Shown: positions 51,252-60,325, counted from the stretch's first letter. The stretch is 64,000 nt of DNA from Cryomorphaceae bacterium BACL7 MAG-120322-bin74 (GCA_001438205.1 LICG01000005.1:1-64000); one strand, 5' to 3'. The notes: generated by a model not told the origin, from the sequence alone. A program made the numbers and translations.

Positions 51252-51808
51252 TTCAAAAAAGCGCGACGCGGGGCATGACTCCACATCCTGATTTTTTCAG
51301 GTAAGTGGCGCAAGAGGTGTGCATATAATTCTTGAGGTTGCGCAAAGAAGTCTGTTGTATGGTGGGGAAGTATGGCCCAACTTCCTTCATCAAGTTCTTG
51401 CTTCAGTTGATCAGCCGACCAACCGGCGTATCCCACGAAAAACCGAATTTCATGTGCCGATATATGTTGGTTTTGTAACGCGGTCTTCATGGAGGCAAAG
51501 TCTCCGCCCCAATATAGATCCGTTCCTATTTCTACGGAATCGGGTATCAGGTCTGGACGTTTATGTAAATAAAAGAGCGTGTCCTGGCCTACGGGTCCCC
51601 CAATAAACAAGGGTAATTTGGGCCACTCACCCTGCAAGGCATCTGTCAAGTGTAAGGCGGTTGTCTCATTCAATACAAAGCCCATGGTTCCTTGGTCGTC
51701 ATGATCCACAAGCAAAATAACGCTACGTTGAAATTGGCTATCCTCCAATAAAGGATGGGCTAAGAATACTTGCCCCGTTTGTATTTGATGCATCTTTGGC
51801 TGGCCCAT
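51248..51808 (-). CDS. YqgE/AlgH family protein
   Basis: A 186-residue cytoplasmic protein of the YqgE/AlgH family, unknown role, sometimes linked to alginate or stress regulation. Motifs are VFLAHPLLEDSQFQRSVILLVDHDDQGTMGFVLN near the start, then FIGGPVG and FVGYAGWSADQLKQEL, all of which match the family. Its stop is shared with that of the aminotransferase gene. It is divergent from pdxH with 22 bases between starts. TAAATTAG lies 5 bases before the ATG. Confidence 0.9.
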   Translation of the reverse strand: MGQPKMHQIQTGQVFLAHPLLEDSQFQRSVILLVDHDDQGTMGFVLNETTALHLTDALQGEWPKLPLFIGGPVGQDTLFYLHKRPDLIPDSVEIGTDLYWGGDFASMKTALQNQHISAHEIRFFVGYAGWSADQLKQELDEGSWAILPHHTTDFFAQPQELYAHLLRHLPEKIRMWSHAPRRAFLN

Positions 51809-51830
51809 ATCCTCTAATTTAGCACATTCA

Positions 51831-52463
51831 ATGAGTTACCAAGATGATCGCAAAGAATATCGTGCTGGGATCCTAGATGATTCCATGATGACGTGTGACC
51901 CGATGGAGCTCTTTTCTTCATGGTTGGCGGCATACCGCGATACGGGCGCTGAGGACGCTACAGCATTTGCCCTGAGCACAGTTTCTGCACAACTGGAACC
52001 GGATGCCCGTATTGTGCTTTTAAAAGGCCTCACTGAAGGAAAAATGCTCTTCTACACGCATTATACTTCAAAGAAAGGCAAAGACTTAGCCGCACATCCC
52101 GTTGCGCATGCTTTGTTTTTTTGGCCAAGTATGGAGCGTCAAATGCGCGTTTTTGGATCTGTAAGCAAAGTGACACCCGAAGAGAGTTCTACGTATTTTC
52201 ATTCAAGGCCGGTTATGAGTCGTCGTGGGGCTATTGCAAGTGATCAATCCAAAATGATTGAGTCTCGTGCTGCTTTGGATGTACAGCTCCAAACAATAGA
52301 GAAAACAGAGGACGCTAACCTACAAAGGCCAACAACTTGGGGCGGCTATGTTCTAGAAATAAGTAAAATTGAATTTTGGCAAGGACGCCCAAGCAGGATG
52401 CATGACCGGTTGGTTTTTACATTAACGTCAGGGGAATGGACTGTTCAACGCCTACAACCTTAA
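51831..52463 (+). CDS. pdxH: Pyridoxamine 5'-phosphate oxidase PdxH
   Basis: An FMN-dependent oxidase that makes pyridoxal 5'-phosphate, used by the PLP enzymes around it (glyA, the class IV aminotransferase). The 210 residues have EYRAGILDDSM, ARIVLLKGL, FMN-binding TSKKGKDLAAHP and the C-terminal FWQGRPSRMHDRLVF with its Arg. The start sits 8 bases after a TAATTTAG box. An oxidoreductase gene follows after 4 bases. Confidence 0.95.
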   Translation: MSYQDDRKEYRAGILDDSMMTCDPMELFSSWLAAYRDTGAEDATAFALSTVSAQLEPDARIVLLKGLTEGKMLFYTHYTSKKGKDLAAHPVAHALFFWPSMERQMRVFGSVSKVTPEESSTYFHSRPVMSRRGAIASDQSKMIESRAALDVQLQTIEKTEDANLQRPTTWGGYVLEISKIEFWQGRPSRMHDRLVFTLTSGEWTVQRLQP

Positions 52464-52467
52464 TCCT

Positions 52468-53487
52468 ATGTCTGATTTTATCCCTTTTGCTGTTATTGGC
52501 TGTGGCCGAATTGGTCAACGTCACATGGAGATGATTCTCAATATGCCTGGCGCAGAACTTGTAGCTATTTGTGACGTGAAAGAAAAGAAGGCATTGGGAA
52601 TTGACATGGAGGTCCCTTTATATTCTAGCGTGCAAAATTTACTTTCAGCCCACCCGGAGCTGAAAGTCGTGGCCATTGCCACGCCAAATGGGTATCATGC
52701 AGAACATGCCTTACAGGTGATTCAAGCAGGAGGGCATCCTATCATCGAGAAGCCTATGGCTTTACGCCGTTCGGATGCGGAAAAAGTATTGCACGCCGCG
52801 CTCCAAAAAGGGGTGTATGTATTTGGGGTCATGCAAAATCGGTATTCACCCCCCTCTGCTTGGCTGAAAGAGGTGGTTTCATCTGGAAAGCTAGGTGAGA
52901 TCTATCAAGTACACGTGGATTGCTTTTGGAACCGCGATGATCGCTATTATCATCCGGGTGATTGGCATGGAACCAAAGCATTAGATGGCGGTACCCTATT
53001 TACACAATTCAGTCATTTCATCGATATCCTTTATTGGGTATTTGGTGACATTCATCCTACAGCAGTTCAGTTGCATAATTTCAATCATGCCCACAGCATT
53101 GACTTTGAAGACAGTGGAATGATACATTTTGACCTAGTCGAAGGTGGGGTAGGGTCCTTAAACTATTCAACCAGTGTGTGGGATGCCAATTTGGAGTCTT
53201 CCATGACGGTCATTGGCTCAAAAGGATCCGTAAAAGTCGCTGGGCAATACATGAATGAGGTCGTGCATTGCCACATTGAAGGATATGCAATGCCTACACT
53301 TGCACCAAGTAATCCACCGAATAACTACGGACCCTATAAGGGATCGGCAGCTAATCACATATACGTATATGAAAATGTGATGTCAGTTCTACGGGGAGAA
53401 AGTCCGATCACAACCAATGCCTTAGAGGGTCTAAAAGTTGTCGATATAATCGAACGAATCTATGCAAAGGCGGGTAAGATGATGTAA
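52468..53487 (+). CDS. Gfo/Idh/MocA-family NAD(P)-dependent oxidoreductase
   Basis: A 339-residue dehydrogenase. The N-terminal Rossmann domain has FAVIGCGRIGQRHMEM with the nucleotide loop, AIATPNGYHAEHAL and EKPMAL (the EKP motif with its catalytic Lys). The C-terminal half has CFWNRDDRYYHPGDWHGTKALDGGTLFTQ. This pattern resembles UDP-N-acetyl-glucuronate dehydrogenases (WlbA/WbpB) of surface polysaccharide synthesis, but no neighbouring glycan gene supports it. The exact substrate is open. It ends before a terminator. Confidence 0.85.
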   Translation: MSDFIPFAVIGCGRIGQRHMEMILNMPGAELVAICDVKEKKALGIDMEVPLYSSVQNLLSAHPELKVVAIATPNGYHAEHALQVIQAGGHPIIEKPMALRRSDAEKVLHAALQKGVYVFGVMQNRYSPPSAWLKEVVSSGKLGEIYQVHVDCFWNRDDRYYHPGDWHGTKALDGGTLFTQFSHFIDILYWVFGDIHPTAVQLHNFNHAHSIDFEDSGMIHFDLVEGGVGSLNYSTSVWDANLESSMTVIGSKGSVKVAGQYMNEVVHCHIEGYAMPTLAPSNPPNNYGPYKGSAANHIYVYENVMSVLRGESPITTNALEGLKVVDIIERIYAKAGKMM

Positions 53488-53508
53488 AGTTCAAGCGAGA
53501 AAAGTTTG

Positions 53509-53538
53509 AAAAAAAAAGCCGCCCACTGGGCGGCTTTT
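53509..53538. terminator. Bidirectional terminator between the oxidoreductase and HU genes
   Basis: Stem AAAAGCCGCCC / GGGCGGCTTTT with a 3-base loop; nine A precede and four T follow. The A run gives the T tract for the minus-strand HU gene. Confidence 0.88.
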
Positions 53539-53559
53539 GCGTTTAGGTGACTCTGAAGA

Positions 53560-53829
53560 TTAAAGCTTGCCGCTCAATTCAGCGCCTGCCTTAAATTTAG
53601 CTACTTTCTTTGCAGCAATTTTGATGGTTTGGCCCGTTTGTGGGTTACGACCCTCACGTGCTCCACGTACAGATACGCTGAAAGTACCAAAGCCTACAAG
53701 AGATACTTTGTCGTTAGAAGACAACGCGCTACCAACGTTACTCGTAAATGAGTCAAGAGCTGATTTTGCTTGTGCCTTAGAGATTCCTGCATCTGCAGCA
53801 ATGGCATCGATGAGTTGTGCCTTGTTCAT
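53560..53829 (-). CDS. DNA-binding protein HU
   Basis: An 89-residue histone-like protein that bends and compacts DNA as a dimer. It matches HU throughout: [44 protein letters not shown] (the beta arm with the intercalating Pro) and [13 protein letters not shown] clear promoter precedes it with a 44-base leader. Confidence 0.95.
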   Translation of the reverse strand: MNKAQLIDAIAADAGISKAQAKSALDSFTSNVGSALSSNDKVSLVGFGTFSVSVRGAREGRNPQTGQTIKIAAKKVAKFKAGAELSGKL

Positions 53830-53873
53830 GCTTTTTTAATTTAAAAGATTAAATAATTTGTTCTGGTCACTAA

Positions 53874-53903
53874 CAAATATAAACGAATAGGTAGTATTCA
53901 CAA
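53874..53903 (-). promoter_or_regulatory. Promoter of the HU gene
   Basis: Minus-strand TTG (53901-53903), a 19-base spacer and TATATTTG (53874-53881), the best -33/-7 pair in the window besides that of the sigma gene. The leader is 44 bases, AT-rich and without a Shine-Dalgarno motif. Confidence 0.75.
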
Positions 53904-53919
53904 GGGTTTGCGTAGAATT

Positions 53920-54870
53920 TTACCTATCTAATGCAAATTCTCCTCTGAGACGGAAGCCTCGCAGGAACTCAGAAGTTTTCATTTTCCGTTTTCCAGGCCA
54001 TTGAATGTCATGGATTTTCAGAACTCCCTTACCTTGAACTAGATGCACTTCATTATCTGATATAATTAATTTAACATAAATAGTGTAATCACTTGATATA
54101 CAATATGATATATATTCAGAGTTAAATAACTTTATACGTTCTTTTGGTGTGCTCTGAAGGCAGACACTTGCGCCAGGAAAGGGGTCACATGCCCTGATAC
54201 GATGATGAATCTCATCCAAAGTTATTAACAGCTCTAATTGCCCAAATTGGGGATAAATTTTCGGGGCTAAACGAGCTGAACTATCTGTTTTTTGTGTTTT
54301 TATGACAATATTTCCCGACTTTAAACCCTTCACAGTGGCCACAGCAAGGAGCGCTCCCGCCTCCATTAAGCGCGAATACAGGGTGCCCATGGCTTCATTT
54401 TCGGCAATATTAAGTTCTTGTTGCAACAGAATCTGCCCTTCATCAATACGTTCGTTTAGCAGAAAGGTTGTGACCCCTGTCACGCTCTCCCCGTTAGCCA
54501 GTGCCCATTGAATAGGTGCGGCACCGCGGTAATGTGGCAAAAGAGAGGCATGAACATTAAATGTCCCCAAAGTTGGCATGGACCAGACTTCTGTAGGAAG
54601 CATGCGAAAAGCCACGACTACAAAAACATCTGCTTGAAGCTTTTGAAGTAGGTCAAGGAATAAAGGGTCTTTCAGCCTTGTGGGTTTAAAGAGAGGAATG
54701 CCACCTGCATTTTCGGCGATATGACTTGCTTTTAGCGTGAGACCACGACCTGCAGGCTTATCGGGTGCCGTCACAATGGCAACAACCTCCATTCCTTGTG
54801 CCTTCCTTAGAGCATCCAGCGTGGCAGTCGCAAATTCAGGGGTGCCAAAAAATACAATACGCGTTTTCAT
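53920..54870 (-). CDS. fmt: Methionyl-tRNA formyltransferase Fmt
   Basis: Formylates initiator Met-tRNA using 10-formyl-tetrahydrofolate, which folD in this window can provide. The 316 residues have IVFFGTPEFA near the N-terminus, the folate-binding and catalytic segment ASLLPHYRGAAPIQWAL, and the typical Fmt C-terminal domain. A stretch near the C-terminus (54051-54140 on the genome) is only about 20% G+C, against about 45% elsewhere. The start at 54870 overlaps the recQ stop as ATGA; the ATG at 54906 would add 12 residues. Confidence 0.94.
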   Translation of the reverse strand: MKTRIVFFGTPEFATATLDALRKAQGMEVVAIVTAPDKPAGRGLTLKASHIAENAGGIPLFKPTRLKDPLFLDLLQKLQADVFVVVAFRMLPTEVWSMPTLGTFNVHASLLPHYRGAAPIQWALANGESVTGVTTFLLNERIDEGQILLQQELNIAENEAMGTLYSRLMEAGALLAVATVKGLKSGNIVIKTQKTDSSARLAPKIYPQFGQLELLITLDEIHHRIRACDPFPGASVCLQSTPKERIKLFNSEYISYCISSDYTIYVKLIISDNEVHLVQGKGVLKIHDIQWPGKRKMKTSEFLRGFRLRGEFALDR

Positions 54871-56756
54871 AATAGGGAATAGGTGCCTTGTGGATTTCGA
54901 CTCCATAAATTTCGGACAATTCCATCGCGCAGCGCTGCGTCGATGGCTTCTGTCTCATCTTTTAATTGAAGGCCTAATGCTTGCCTTGTGTACGGTCCAT
55001 TCTCTAATAAGGTGTACATATGTGCCTGTAAAGCCAGGGTACCTCTAGGTGAGGATTGTGTGCACCGATCACAACGGCGACATGCTTTGGTTTTTTCTTC
55101 GCCGAAGTACTTTAATAAAAAAGCCATTCTGCATTCAGTTGTATGCAAGAATGAGCGCATTGCATCGGCTCGTTCACCCTGATGGGTGAGCAAGTCTTGA
55201 ATCTTTTTTCTTGAGATCGGCATATACCCTTCACGTTCACGTGCCAATCTCCACGTCATCATCGTTTTAGACTCTTGGTGTTCCCATTCAAGGATCCCAG
55301 CCTCTTGCAGGCGGTTAAGGCTATTGTATAAATGAGGCAGGCTTAGACCTAGTTGGGCGGATAAACGTTTTGGCGAAAAGGGCTGCAGTTTATTTAAAAG
55401 AATACCCGGTTGTCTGGCAAGAAGGAAAGCGGTTTCAGCATGAGCAGGAAGGGAGGAAGCGGCGGATAGTAACCTTTCACCGGATAACAGAAGCGCAAGT
55501 TGTGGGCGTGCCTTCCAGCTATCATTCAGGGTAAACAGCCCCTCGCGTTGCAAGGTGTCCAGAATTCGCTCAACCCACCGTCTAGATTGTTGCAGCCTTT
55601 CTGCTAGGTTTTCAATGTCAATGGTTTGTCTAAAGTCTAACCCATCTCCCGCAGCCACTTGGCCGACACTTCCGAGTAGGTTGTACACCTTTGAGAGGTC
55701 TTCCCAGCTAATTCTTTCCTCGGTGATTCGTTTGTCAAAAGTAGCAGCCACCCTTTTGTCTAATAAAAAATGCACAGCGGCTGGCTTGCCATCCCTGCCT
55801 GCCCGTCCTATTTCTTGGTAGTATGATTCAGGTGAGTCGGGAATATCAAGGTGGAACACTTGTCGCACATCGCCTTGGTCAATCCCCATCCCAAAAGCAT
55901 TTGTGGCAACCATCACCCGGGCGACACCTTTTGACCAAGCTGCTTGATTCTTTGATCGTTGATCCAATGGCATCCCAGCGTGGTAGGGGAGTGCAGGAAT
56001 TCCTTGGTCCGTTAACCTTTGGGCCCATTGGGTCACCTGACTGCGGCTTCGAGTGTAAATAATTTGCCGTCCATTCTTGGGTTCGAGCAATTTCATTAGA
56101 AGCTCTTCGCGGGCGCGGGTGGGGTGAACATGTAAGGAGAGGTTGGGTCTATCGAAGGACTGCTGAAAGCACTTTGCCTTCTCTAAACCAAGAATGTTTT
56201 GAATGTCTTTTAAGACGTGGGGTGTTGCGGAAGCGGTGACAGCGATACAGGGTATGCCGGGACAGGCTTGTCGTAAGCGACCCAAGGACGTATAACTAGG
56301 ACGAAAGTCATGTCCCCACTGACTTGCGCAATGCGCTTCATCTATGGCTAATAGCCTTACGTTTAAGTACGGGATTCTGGATAAAAAGCGTGAACTCAAG
56401 GCTCTTTCTGGCGAAATGTATAAGAAGGAATAGTCACCAGCAATGGCTCGGTCCATGGTTTTGTCCCATGAGGCCGGATCAATGTCGCCTGCCAAGCAAA
56501 GTGCGGGAATATTCCTCCGGGTCAAATCTTGCACCTGATCCTCCATGAGCGATATAAGAGGACTGACTACAACGGTACATCCTTCAAATGCAAGACCCGG
56601 AACCTGATAACAGACGGATTTGCCGCCGCCGGTAGGCAGAAGGGCAATCGCATCGTTTCCAGATAAAATATGAGAAATGATCTCTTCTTGTCCAGGCCTA
56701 AAATCAGCGTAGCCCCAAACTTGCTCAAGTAATTGCTTTAGGCGATTAGTGTTCAC
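54867..56756 (-). CDS. recQ: ATP-dependent DNA helicase RecQ
   Basis: A 629-residue 3'-5' helicase of recombination and repair. It has LLPTGGGKSVCYQVP (motif I), AIDEAHCASQWGHDFRP (DEAH) and FHLDIPDSPESYYQEIGRAGRDG (motif VI). A zinc-binding RQC domain follows with C...CRRCDRC. No HRDC domain is obvious. It overlaps the AAA kinase by 11 bases at its start and fmt by 4 at its end, giving a three-gene minus-strand unit. Confidence 0.94.
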   Translation of the reverse strand: MNTNRLKQLLEQVWGYADFRPGQEEIISHILSGNDAIALLPTGGGKSVCYQVPGLAFEGCTVVVSPLISLMEDQVQDLTRRNIPALCLAGDIDPASWDKTMDRAIAGDYSFLYISPERALSSRFLSRIPYLNVRLLAIDEAHCASQWGHDFRPSYTSLGRLRQACPGIPCIAVTASATPHVLKDIQNILGLEKAKCFQQSFDRPNLSLHVHPTRAREELLMKLLEPKNGRQIIYTRSRSQVTQWAQRLTDQGIPALPYHAGMPLDQRSKNQAAWSKGVARVMVATNAFGMGIDQGDVRQVFHLDIPDSPESYYQEIGRAGRDGKPAAVHFLLDKRVAATFDKRITEERISWEDLSKVYNLLGSVGQVAAGDGLDFRQTIDIENLAERLQQSRRWVERILDTLQREGLFTLNDSWKARPQLALLLSGERLLSAASSLPAHAETAFLLARQPGILLNKLQPFSPKRLSAQLGLSLPHLYNSLNRLQEAGILEWEHQESKTMMTWRLAREREGYMPISRKKIQDLLTHQGERADAMRSFLHTTECRMAFLLKYFGEEKTKACRRCDRCTQSSPRGTLALQAHMYTLLENGPYTRQALGLQLKDETEAIDAALRDGIVRNLWSRNPQGTYSLL

Positions 56757-57309
56757 GCAGCTGAGTTAATAGGAAAGCCACTCTTTCCTCTACCGTGCCA
56801 GTTGGCACCTCCACAATCGTATAGCCCTCTTCTGTATAGATCTCTTGAAGTGATTGATGGATAGCATGGCAGGTGCTAAAGGGCTCCCAACGCCCTTCAT
56901 CCGCCTCGTAAATGGCCTCCCAAGGCGGGAAAATGAAGACCTTGTTATAGTAAGGGAAGCGGCTTGGATTCATCTCTTCAGGAATCTCTTTATCTCCGGC
57001 ATTCATGTATGCCAGGATGTCCAAAAGTGAACGGTCGTAAAAAATCGACCCAGAGAGCCAGTCAGCTGCTTTATGCTGCTCCGTTCGGAGTTTCCAAATG
57101 GCTTTAGAAAAGGCAATGAGGTTCCGCCATGGATCAGTTCCACCTTCGCCATAGCCCGTTTCTTCCCAGTATTCGCGTGAAACTTCTTTCATCACGGAAA
57201 AACCTTGGGCTTCCAAAGCTTGAACCACTGTGGATTTACCTGTGCCAGGTGCGCCAGTTAGAATAATTCGTCGAACGGGCGTACTTGCGTTATTACTTTT
57301 GGGACTCAT
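56746..57309 (-). CDS. AAA-family ATPase / kinase-like protein (NadR/Ttd14 type)
   Basis: A 187-residue P-loop protein: Walker A is TGAPGTGKSTVVQALE (about 18-33). FYDRSLLDILAYMN is the second conserved segment, and an EA/WEP stretch lies in the C-terminal third. It belongs with the AAA_28/NadR kinase-like group; a nucleoside or nicotinamide riboside kinase role is possible but unproven. The ATG at 57309 is separated from the divergent DUF493 start by a single base pair. It overlaps recQ by 11 bases. Confidence 0.8.
   Translation of the reverse strand: MSPKSNNASTPVRRIILTGAPGTGKSTVVQALEAQGFSVMKEVSREYWEETGYGEGGTDPWRNLIAFSKAIWKLRTEQHKAADWLSGSIFYDRSLLDILAYMNAGDKEIPEEMNPSRFPYYNKVFIFPPWEAIYEADEGRWEPFSTCHAIHQSLQEIYTEEGYTIVEVPTGTVEERVAFLLTQLREH
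57294..57301 (+). promoter_or_regulatory. TACTTTTG -7 element of the DUF493 gene
   Basis: A perfect TAnnTTTG match ending 9 bases before the ATG at 57311 and lying inside the coding sequence of the divergent AAA gene. Confidence 0.5.
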
Positions 57310-57310
57310 T

Positions 57311-57577
57311 ATGGATCCGATTGCATTTAAAGAATTACTGGAGCAAAATTACACTTGGCCCAGTGTTTACATGTTTAAGTTTGTTTGCCCAGCAAGCCAC
57401 GACAACATTGCGTATTTAGAAAGTTTATTTGATTCAGAAACAGCTGAAGTTCAAATTAGACAATCTGCCAAAGGCAATTTTGTCAGTATTACAGCAAAAG
57501 AACTCATGTTGAGTGCAGATGCGGTGATAGTACGCTATGCCAAGGTAAAGGAGATTCCAGGTTTACTTTCCCTCTAG
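57311..57577 (+). CDS. DUF493 family protein (YbeD-like)
   Basis: An 88-residue ACT-fold protein of the DUF493/YbeD family with unknown role, possibly linked to lipoate or small-molecule sensing. The core is WPSVYMFKFVCPAS, then SAKGNFVSITAKELMLSADAVI. The start at 57311 immediately follows the divergent gene's start codon, and its last 15 bases overlap the clpC stop region on the opposite strand. An upstream in-frame ATG at 57230 would lie inside the divergent gene. Confidence 0.85.
   Translation: MDPIAFKELLEQNYTWPSVYMFKFVCPASHDNIAYLESLFDSETAEVQIRQSAKGNFVSITAKELMLSADAVIVRYAKVKEIPGLLSL
57344..57351 (-). promoter_or_regulatory. TAATTTTG -7 element for the AAA-recQ-fmt unit
   Basis: A perfect TAnnTTTG match on the minus strand inside the DUF493 coding sequence, leaving a 34-base leader before the AAA ATG at 57309. 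Confidence 0.4.
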
Positions 57578-60196
57578 CGTTTCTGTTTGCTCTGCCTCGG
57601 GCCCTTCATCTGCTTTTTGTTTCTTTGGTTTCTTGATGGATATCGCATCCTTTTTTACTGACGCGTCATCTAGTACCGATCCCTTCTTTAACACTGAAAT
57701 ATTCAAGGTTAGAGCCTCAGGTAGGACGGTGAAGGCAATGCTGTCTCCAGGGTGCGCTTGTCCCTTGACTATTTCTTCGGCAAGGGGATCTTCTACATAT
57801 TTCTGAATAGCGCGTGCTAGGGGGCGCGCTCCATACTTCGGATCGTAGCCCTTTTCGCCAATAAAGTGAATGGCCTCTGAGCTAAGCGTAAGGGAATAGC
57901 CAATGTCCATCATGCGTTTGATTAAAGCATTTGCCTCGATTTCCACAATTTTACCTATGTCTTCCTTCTCAAGAGGATTAAAGACAACAACGTCATCAAT
58001 CCGGTTTAGGAATTCCGGCGCAAAAGCCTTTTTCAAGGCACTTTCAATCACCCCCTTCGTTAACTCGTCTGTTTTTGATTCGCGTGTTTGCGTGCCAAAT
58101 CCCACACCTGTTCCAAAATCTTTCAGTTGTCTTGACCCGATATTGGAGGTCATGATGATGAGCGTGTTTTTAAAATCGACTTTACGACCAAGACTATCCG
58201 TCATATGTCCCTCATCTAAAGCTTGAAGCATCAAATTAAAGATGTCCGGGTGCGCTTTTTCAATTTCATCAAGAAGTACTACAGAGTAGGGTTTGCGTCG
58301 CACTTTTTCCGTTAGCTGCCCACCTTCCTCATAGCCAACATAGCCGGGAGGCGCCCCTACCAGGCGAGAAAGGGCAAATTTTTCCATGTATTCACTCATG
58401 TCAATGCGCACTAAGGCATCCGCTGAGTCGAATAGCTGGATGGCGATTTCTTTTGCCAGTTGGGTCTTTCCCACGCCGGTAGGCCCGAGGAAAATAAAGG
58501 AGCCAATGGGTTTGTTGGGGTCTTTAATACCTGCGCGGTTTCGTTGGATAGCACGAACTACTTTGGCAACCGCCTCATCTTGGCCGATGATTTTGGATTT
58601 GATGTTTTCCTCCATCAAGGCCAGTTTATCTAATTCTTGCTTTGCAACCTTTTTAACAGGGATACCCGTCATCATAGACACTACTTCTGCAATGTGCTCT
58701 TCTGTGACGGGCTGACGATTTTCACGCAATGCTTCTTCCCATTTGGCCTGTGCTTTGCTTAGATCCGCTTCAATATTTTTTTCGTCGTCACGAAGTTTTG
58801 CCGCCTCCTCATAGCGCTGGCGACGGACCACTTCCATTTTCTTACTCCGAATTTCTTCTAGACGTTTTTCCAATTCAGCGACATCTTCGGGCACAACGAT
58901 ACTTGTAATGTGCACACGGCTACCCGCTTCATCCAATGCATCGATGGCTTTGTCGGGCAGTTGTCTGTCAGACACATACCGAACGGTCAAGCGCACGCAT
59001 GCTTCGAGCGCTTCAGGTGTGTAGATGACATTGTGATGCTCCTCATATTTATCTTTAAGATTTTCTAAGATTTGAAGCGTTTCATCAGGCGTAGGGGGAT
59101 CCACCATAACCTTTTGAAAACGACGTTCTAATGCGCCATCCTTTTCAATATATTGGCGGTATTCATCGAATGTTGTGGCCCCAATGCATTGAATTTCCCC
59201 ACGGGCAAGTGCAGGTTTGAACATGTTACTCGCATCCAAAGATCCTGTAGCACCTCCAGCGCCTATAATTGTATGTAATTCATCAATGAACAGAATGATG
59301 TCATCATTCTTCTCTAGCTCGTTCATCAGGGCCTTCATCCGTTCTTCAAACTGTCCCCTGTATTTTGTTCCTGCCACAAGTGAAGCGAGGTCAAGCGTAA
59401 CAATACGTTTGCCGTAGAGCACGCGTGAAACTTTCTTTTTTATAATACGCAGGGCTAAACCTTCTGCTATGGCAGATTTGCCCACGCCAGGCTCCCCAAT
59501 GAGTAAGGGGTTGTTCTTTTTCCTTCTTGAAAGGACCTGACTAACACGTTCAATTTCTTTTTCGCGCCCAACAACGGGATCCAATTTATTCTCTTCAGCC
59601 AATTTGGTGAGGTCACGTCCAAAATTGTCAAGGACAGGCGTTTTTGATTTTGGGTCACCGCCTGCTTTTCTGCTGCTAGGACGTGAGCTGGGTGTTTCGT
59701 CCTCATCTTCATCATGCAGTGCTGCCGAAGGTCTAGAAGGGGAATCCGTATCTGACTCATCCATAAATTTGCTTTGATATTCTGCTTTAACGGTCTCGTA
59801 ATCCACCCCCATGATTTTGAAAACACCTGTGATGGGGTCGTTTTCATTTCGCAAAATACAGAGGAGTAAGTGCGCCGTTCTAATTACAGAACTCGCATAG
59901 AGTTTAGCCTCTAGAAATGTAGTTTTAAGCGCTTTCTCCGCTTGGCGTGTAAGAGGGATGTTCTTTCTCGGTGCACTAGAAGTATCCCCGAGCGCTGTAA
60001 TCCCTTCCACTTTTTGACGAAGGGTGCTGAGGTCAACTTGAAGGCCCTGCAGAATATCTACAGCGGATCCTTGTCCTTCCCGAATCAATCCTAAGATCAA
60101 ATGTTCCGTTCCGATGCTGTCATGGCCCAGGCGTAAAGCCTCCTCCTTGCTATATCCTATCACGTCCTTGACGCGAGGTGAAAAGTTCTCATCCAT
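57563..60196 (-). CDS. clpC: ATP-dependent Clp protease ATP-binding subunit ClpC
   Basis: An AAA+ unfoldase that feeds proteins to ClpP. The 877 residues include two N-terminal Clp repeats, AAA-1 with GEPGVGKSAIAEG, a UVR/coiled-coil M segment (RRQRYEEAAKLRDDEKNIEADL), AAA-2 with GPTGVGKTQLAKE and the Clp C-terminal domain, plus a 40-residue Lys/Glu-rich tail. The start at 60196 (MDENFSPRVK) matches the ClpC N-terminus; the ATG at 60298 would add 34 residues. It has the 7-base TACTTTG box 5 bases upstream. Confidence 0.95.
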   Translation of the reverse strand: MDENFSPRVKDVIGYSKEEALRLGHDSIGTEHLILGLIREGQGSAVDILQGLQVDLSTLRQKVEGITALGDTSSAPRKNIPLTRQAEKALKTTFLEAKLYASSVIRTAHLLLCILRNENDPITGVFKIMGVDYETVKAEYQSKFMDESDTDSPSRPSAALHDEDEDETPSSRPSSRKAGGDPKSKTPVLDNFGRDLTKLAEENKLDPVVGREKEIERVSQVLSRRKKNNPLLIGEPGVGKSAIAEGLALRIIKKKVSRVLYGKRIVTLDLASLVAGTKYRGQFEERMKALMNELEKNDDIILFIDELHTIIGAGGATGSLDASNMFKPALARGEIQCIGATTFDEYRQYIEKDGALERRFQKVMVDPPTPDETLQILENLKDKYEEHHNVIYTPEALEACVRLTVRYVSDRQLPDKAIDALDEAGSRVHITSIVVPEDVAELEKRLEEIRSKKMEVVRRQRYEEAAKLRDDEKNIEADLSKAQAKWEEALRENRQPVTEEHIAEVVSMMTGIPVKKVAKQELDKLALMEENIKSKIIGQDEAVAKVVRAIQRNRAGIKDPNKPIGSFIFLGPTGVGKTQLAKEIAIQLFDSADALVRIDMSEYMEKFALSRLVGAPPGYVGYEEGGQLTEKVRRKPYSVVLLDEIEKAHPDIFNLMLQALDEGHMTDSLGRKVDFKNTLIIMTSNIGSRQLKDFGTGVGFGTQTRESKTDELTKGVIESALKKAFAPEFLNRIDDVVVFNPLEKEDIGKIVEIEANALIKRMMDIGYSLTLSSEAIHFIGEKGYDPKYGARPLARAIQKYVEDPLAEEIVKGQAHPGDSIAFTVLPEALTLNISVLKKGSVLDDASVKKDAISIKKPKKQKADEGPEAEQTETLEGK

Positions 60197-60325
60197 ACTC
60201 CCAAAGTAACCAATACAATGCCAAGTCTTGTACCTCTTTGGAAAAGAAGATTTATAAACACCAAATTGTGTATAAAACGTGTCTAAAATCCGCGTCAATG
60301 CTGAATTAATGGGTCACTCAAGGCG

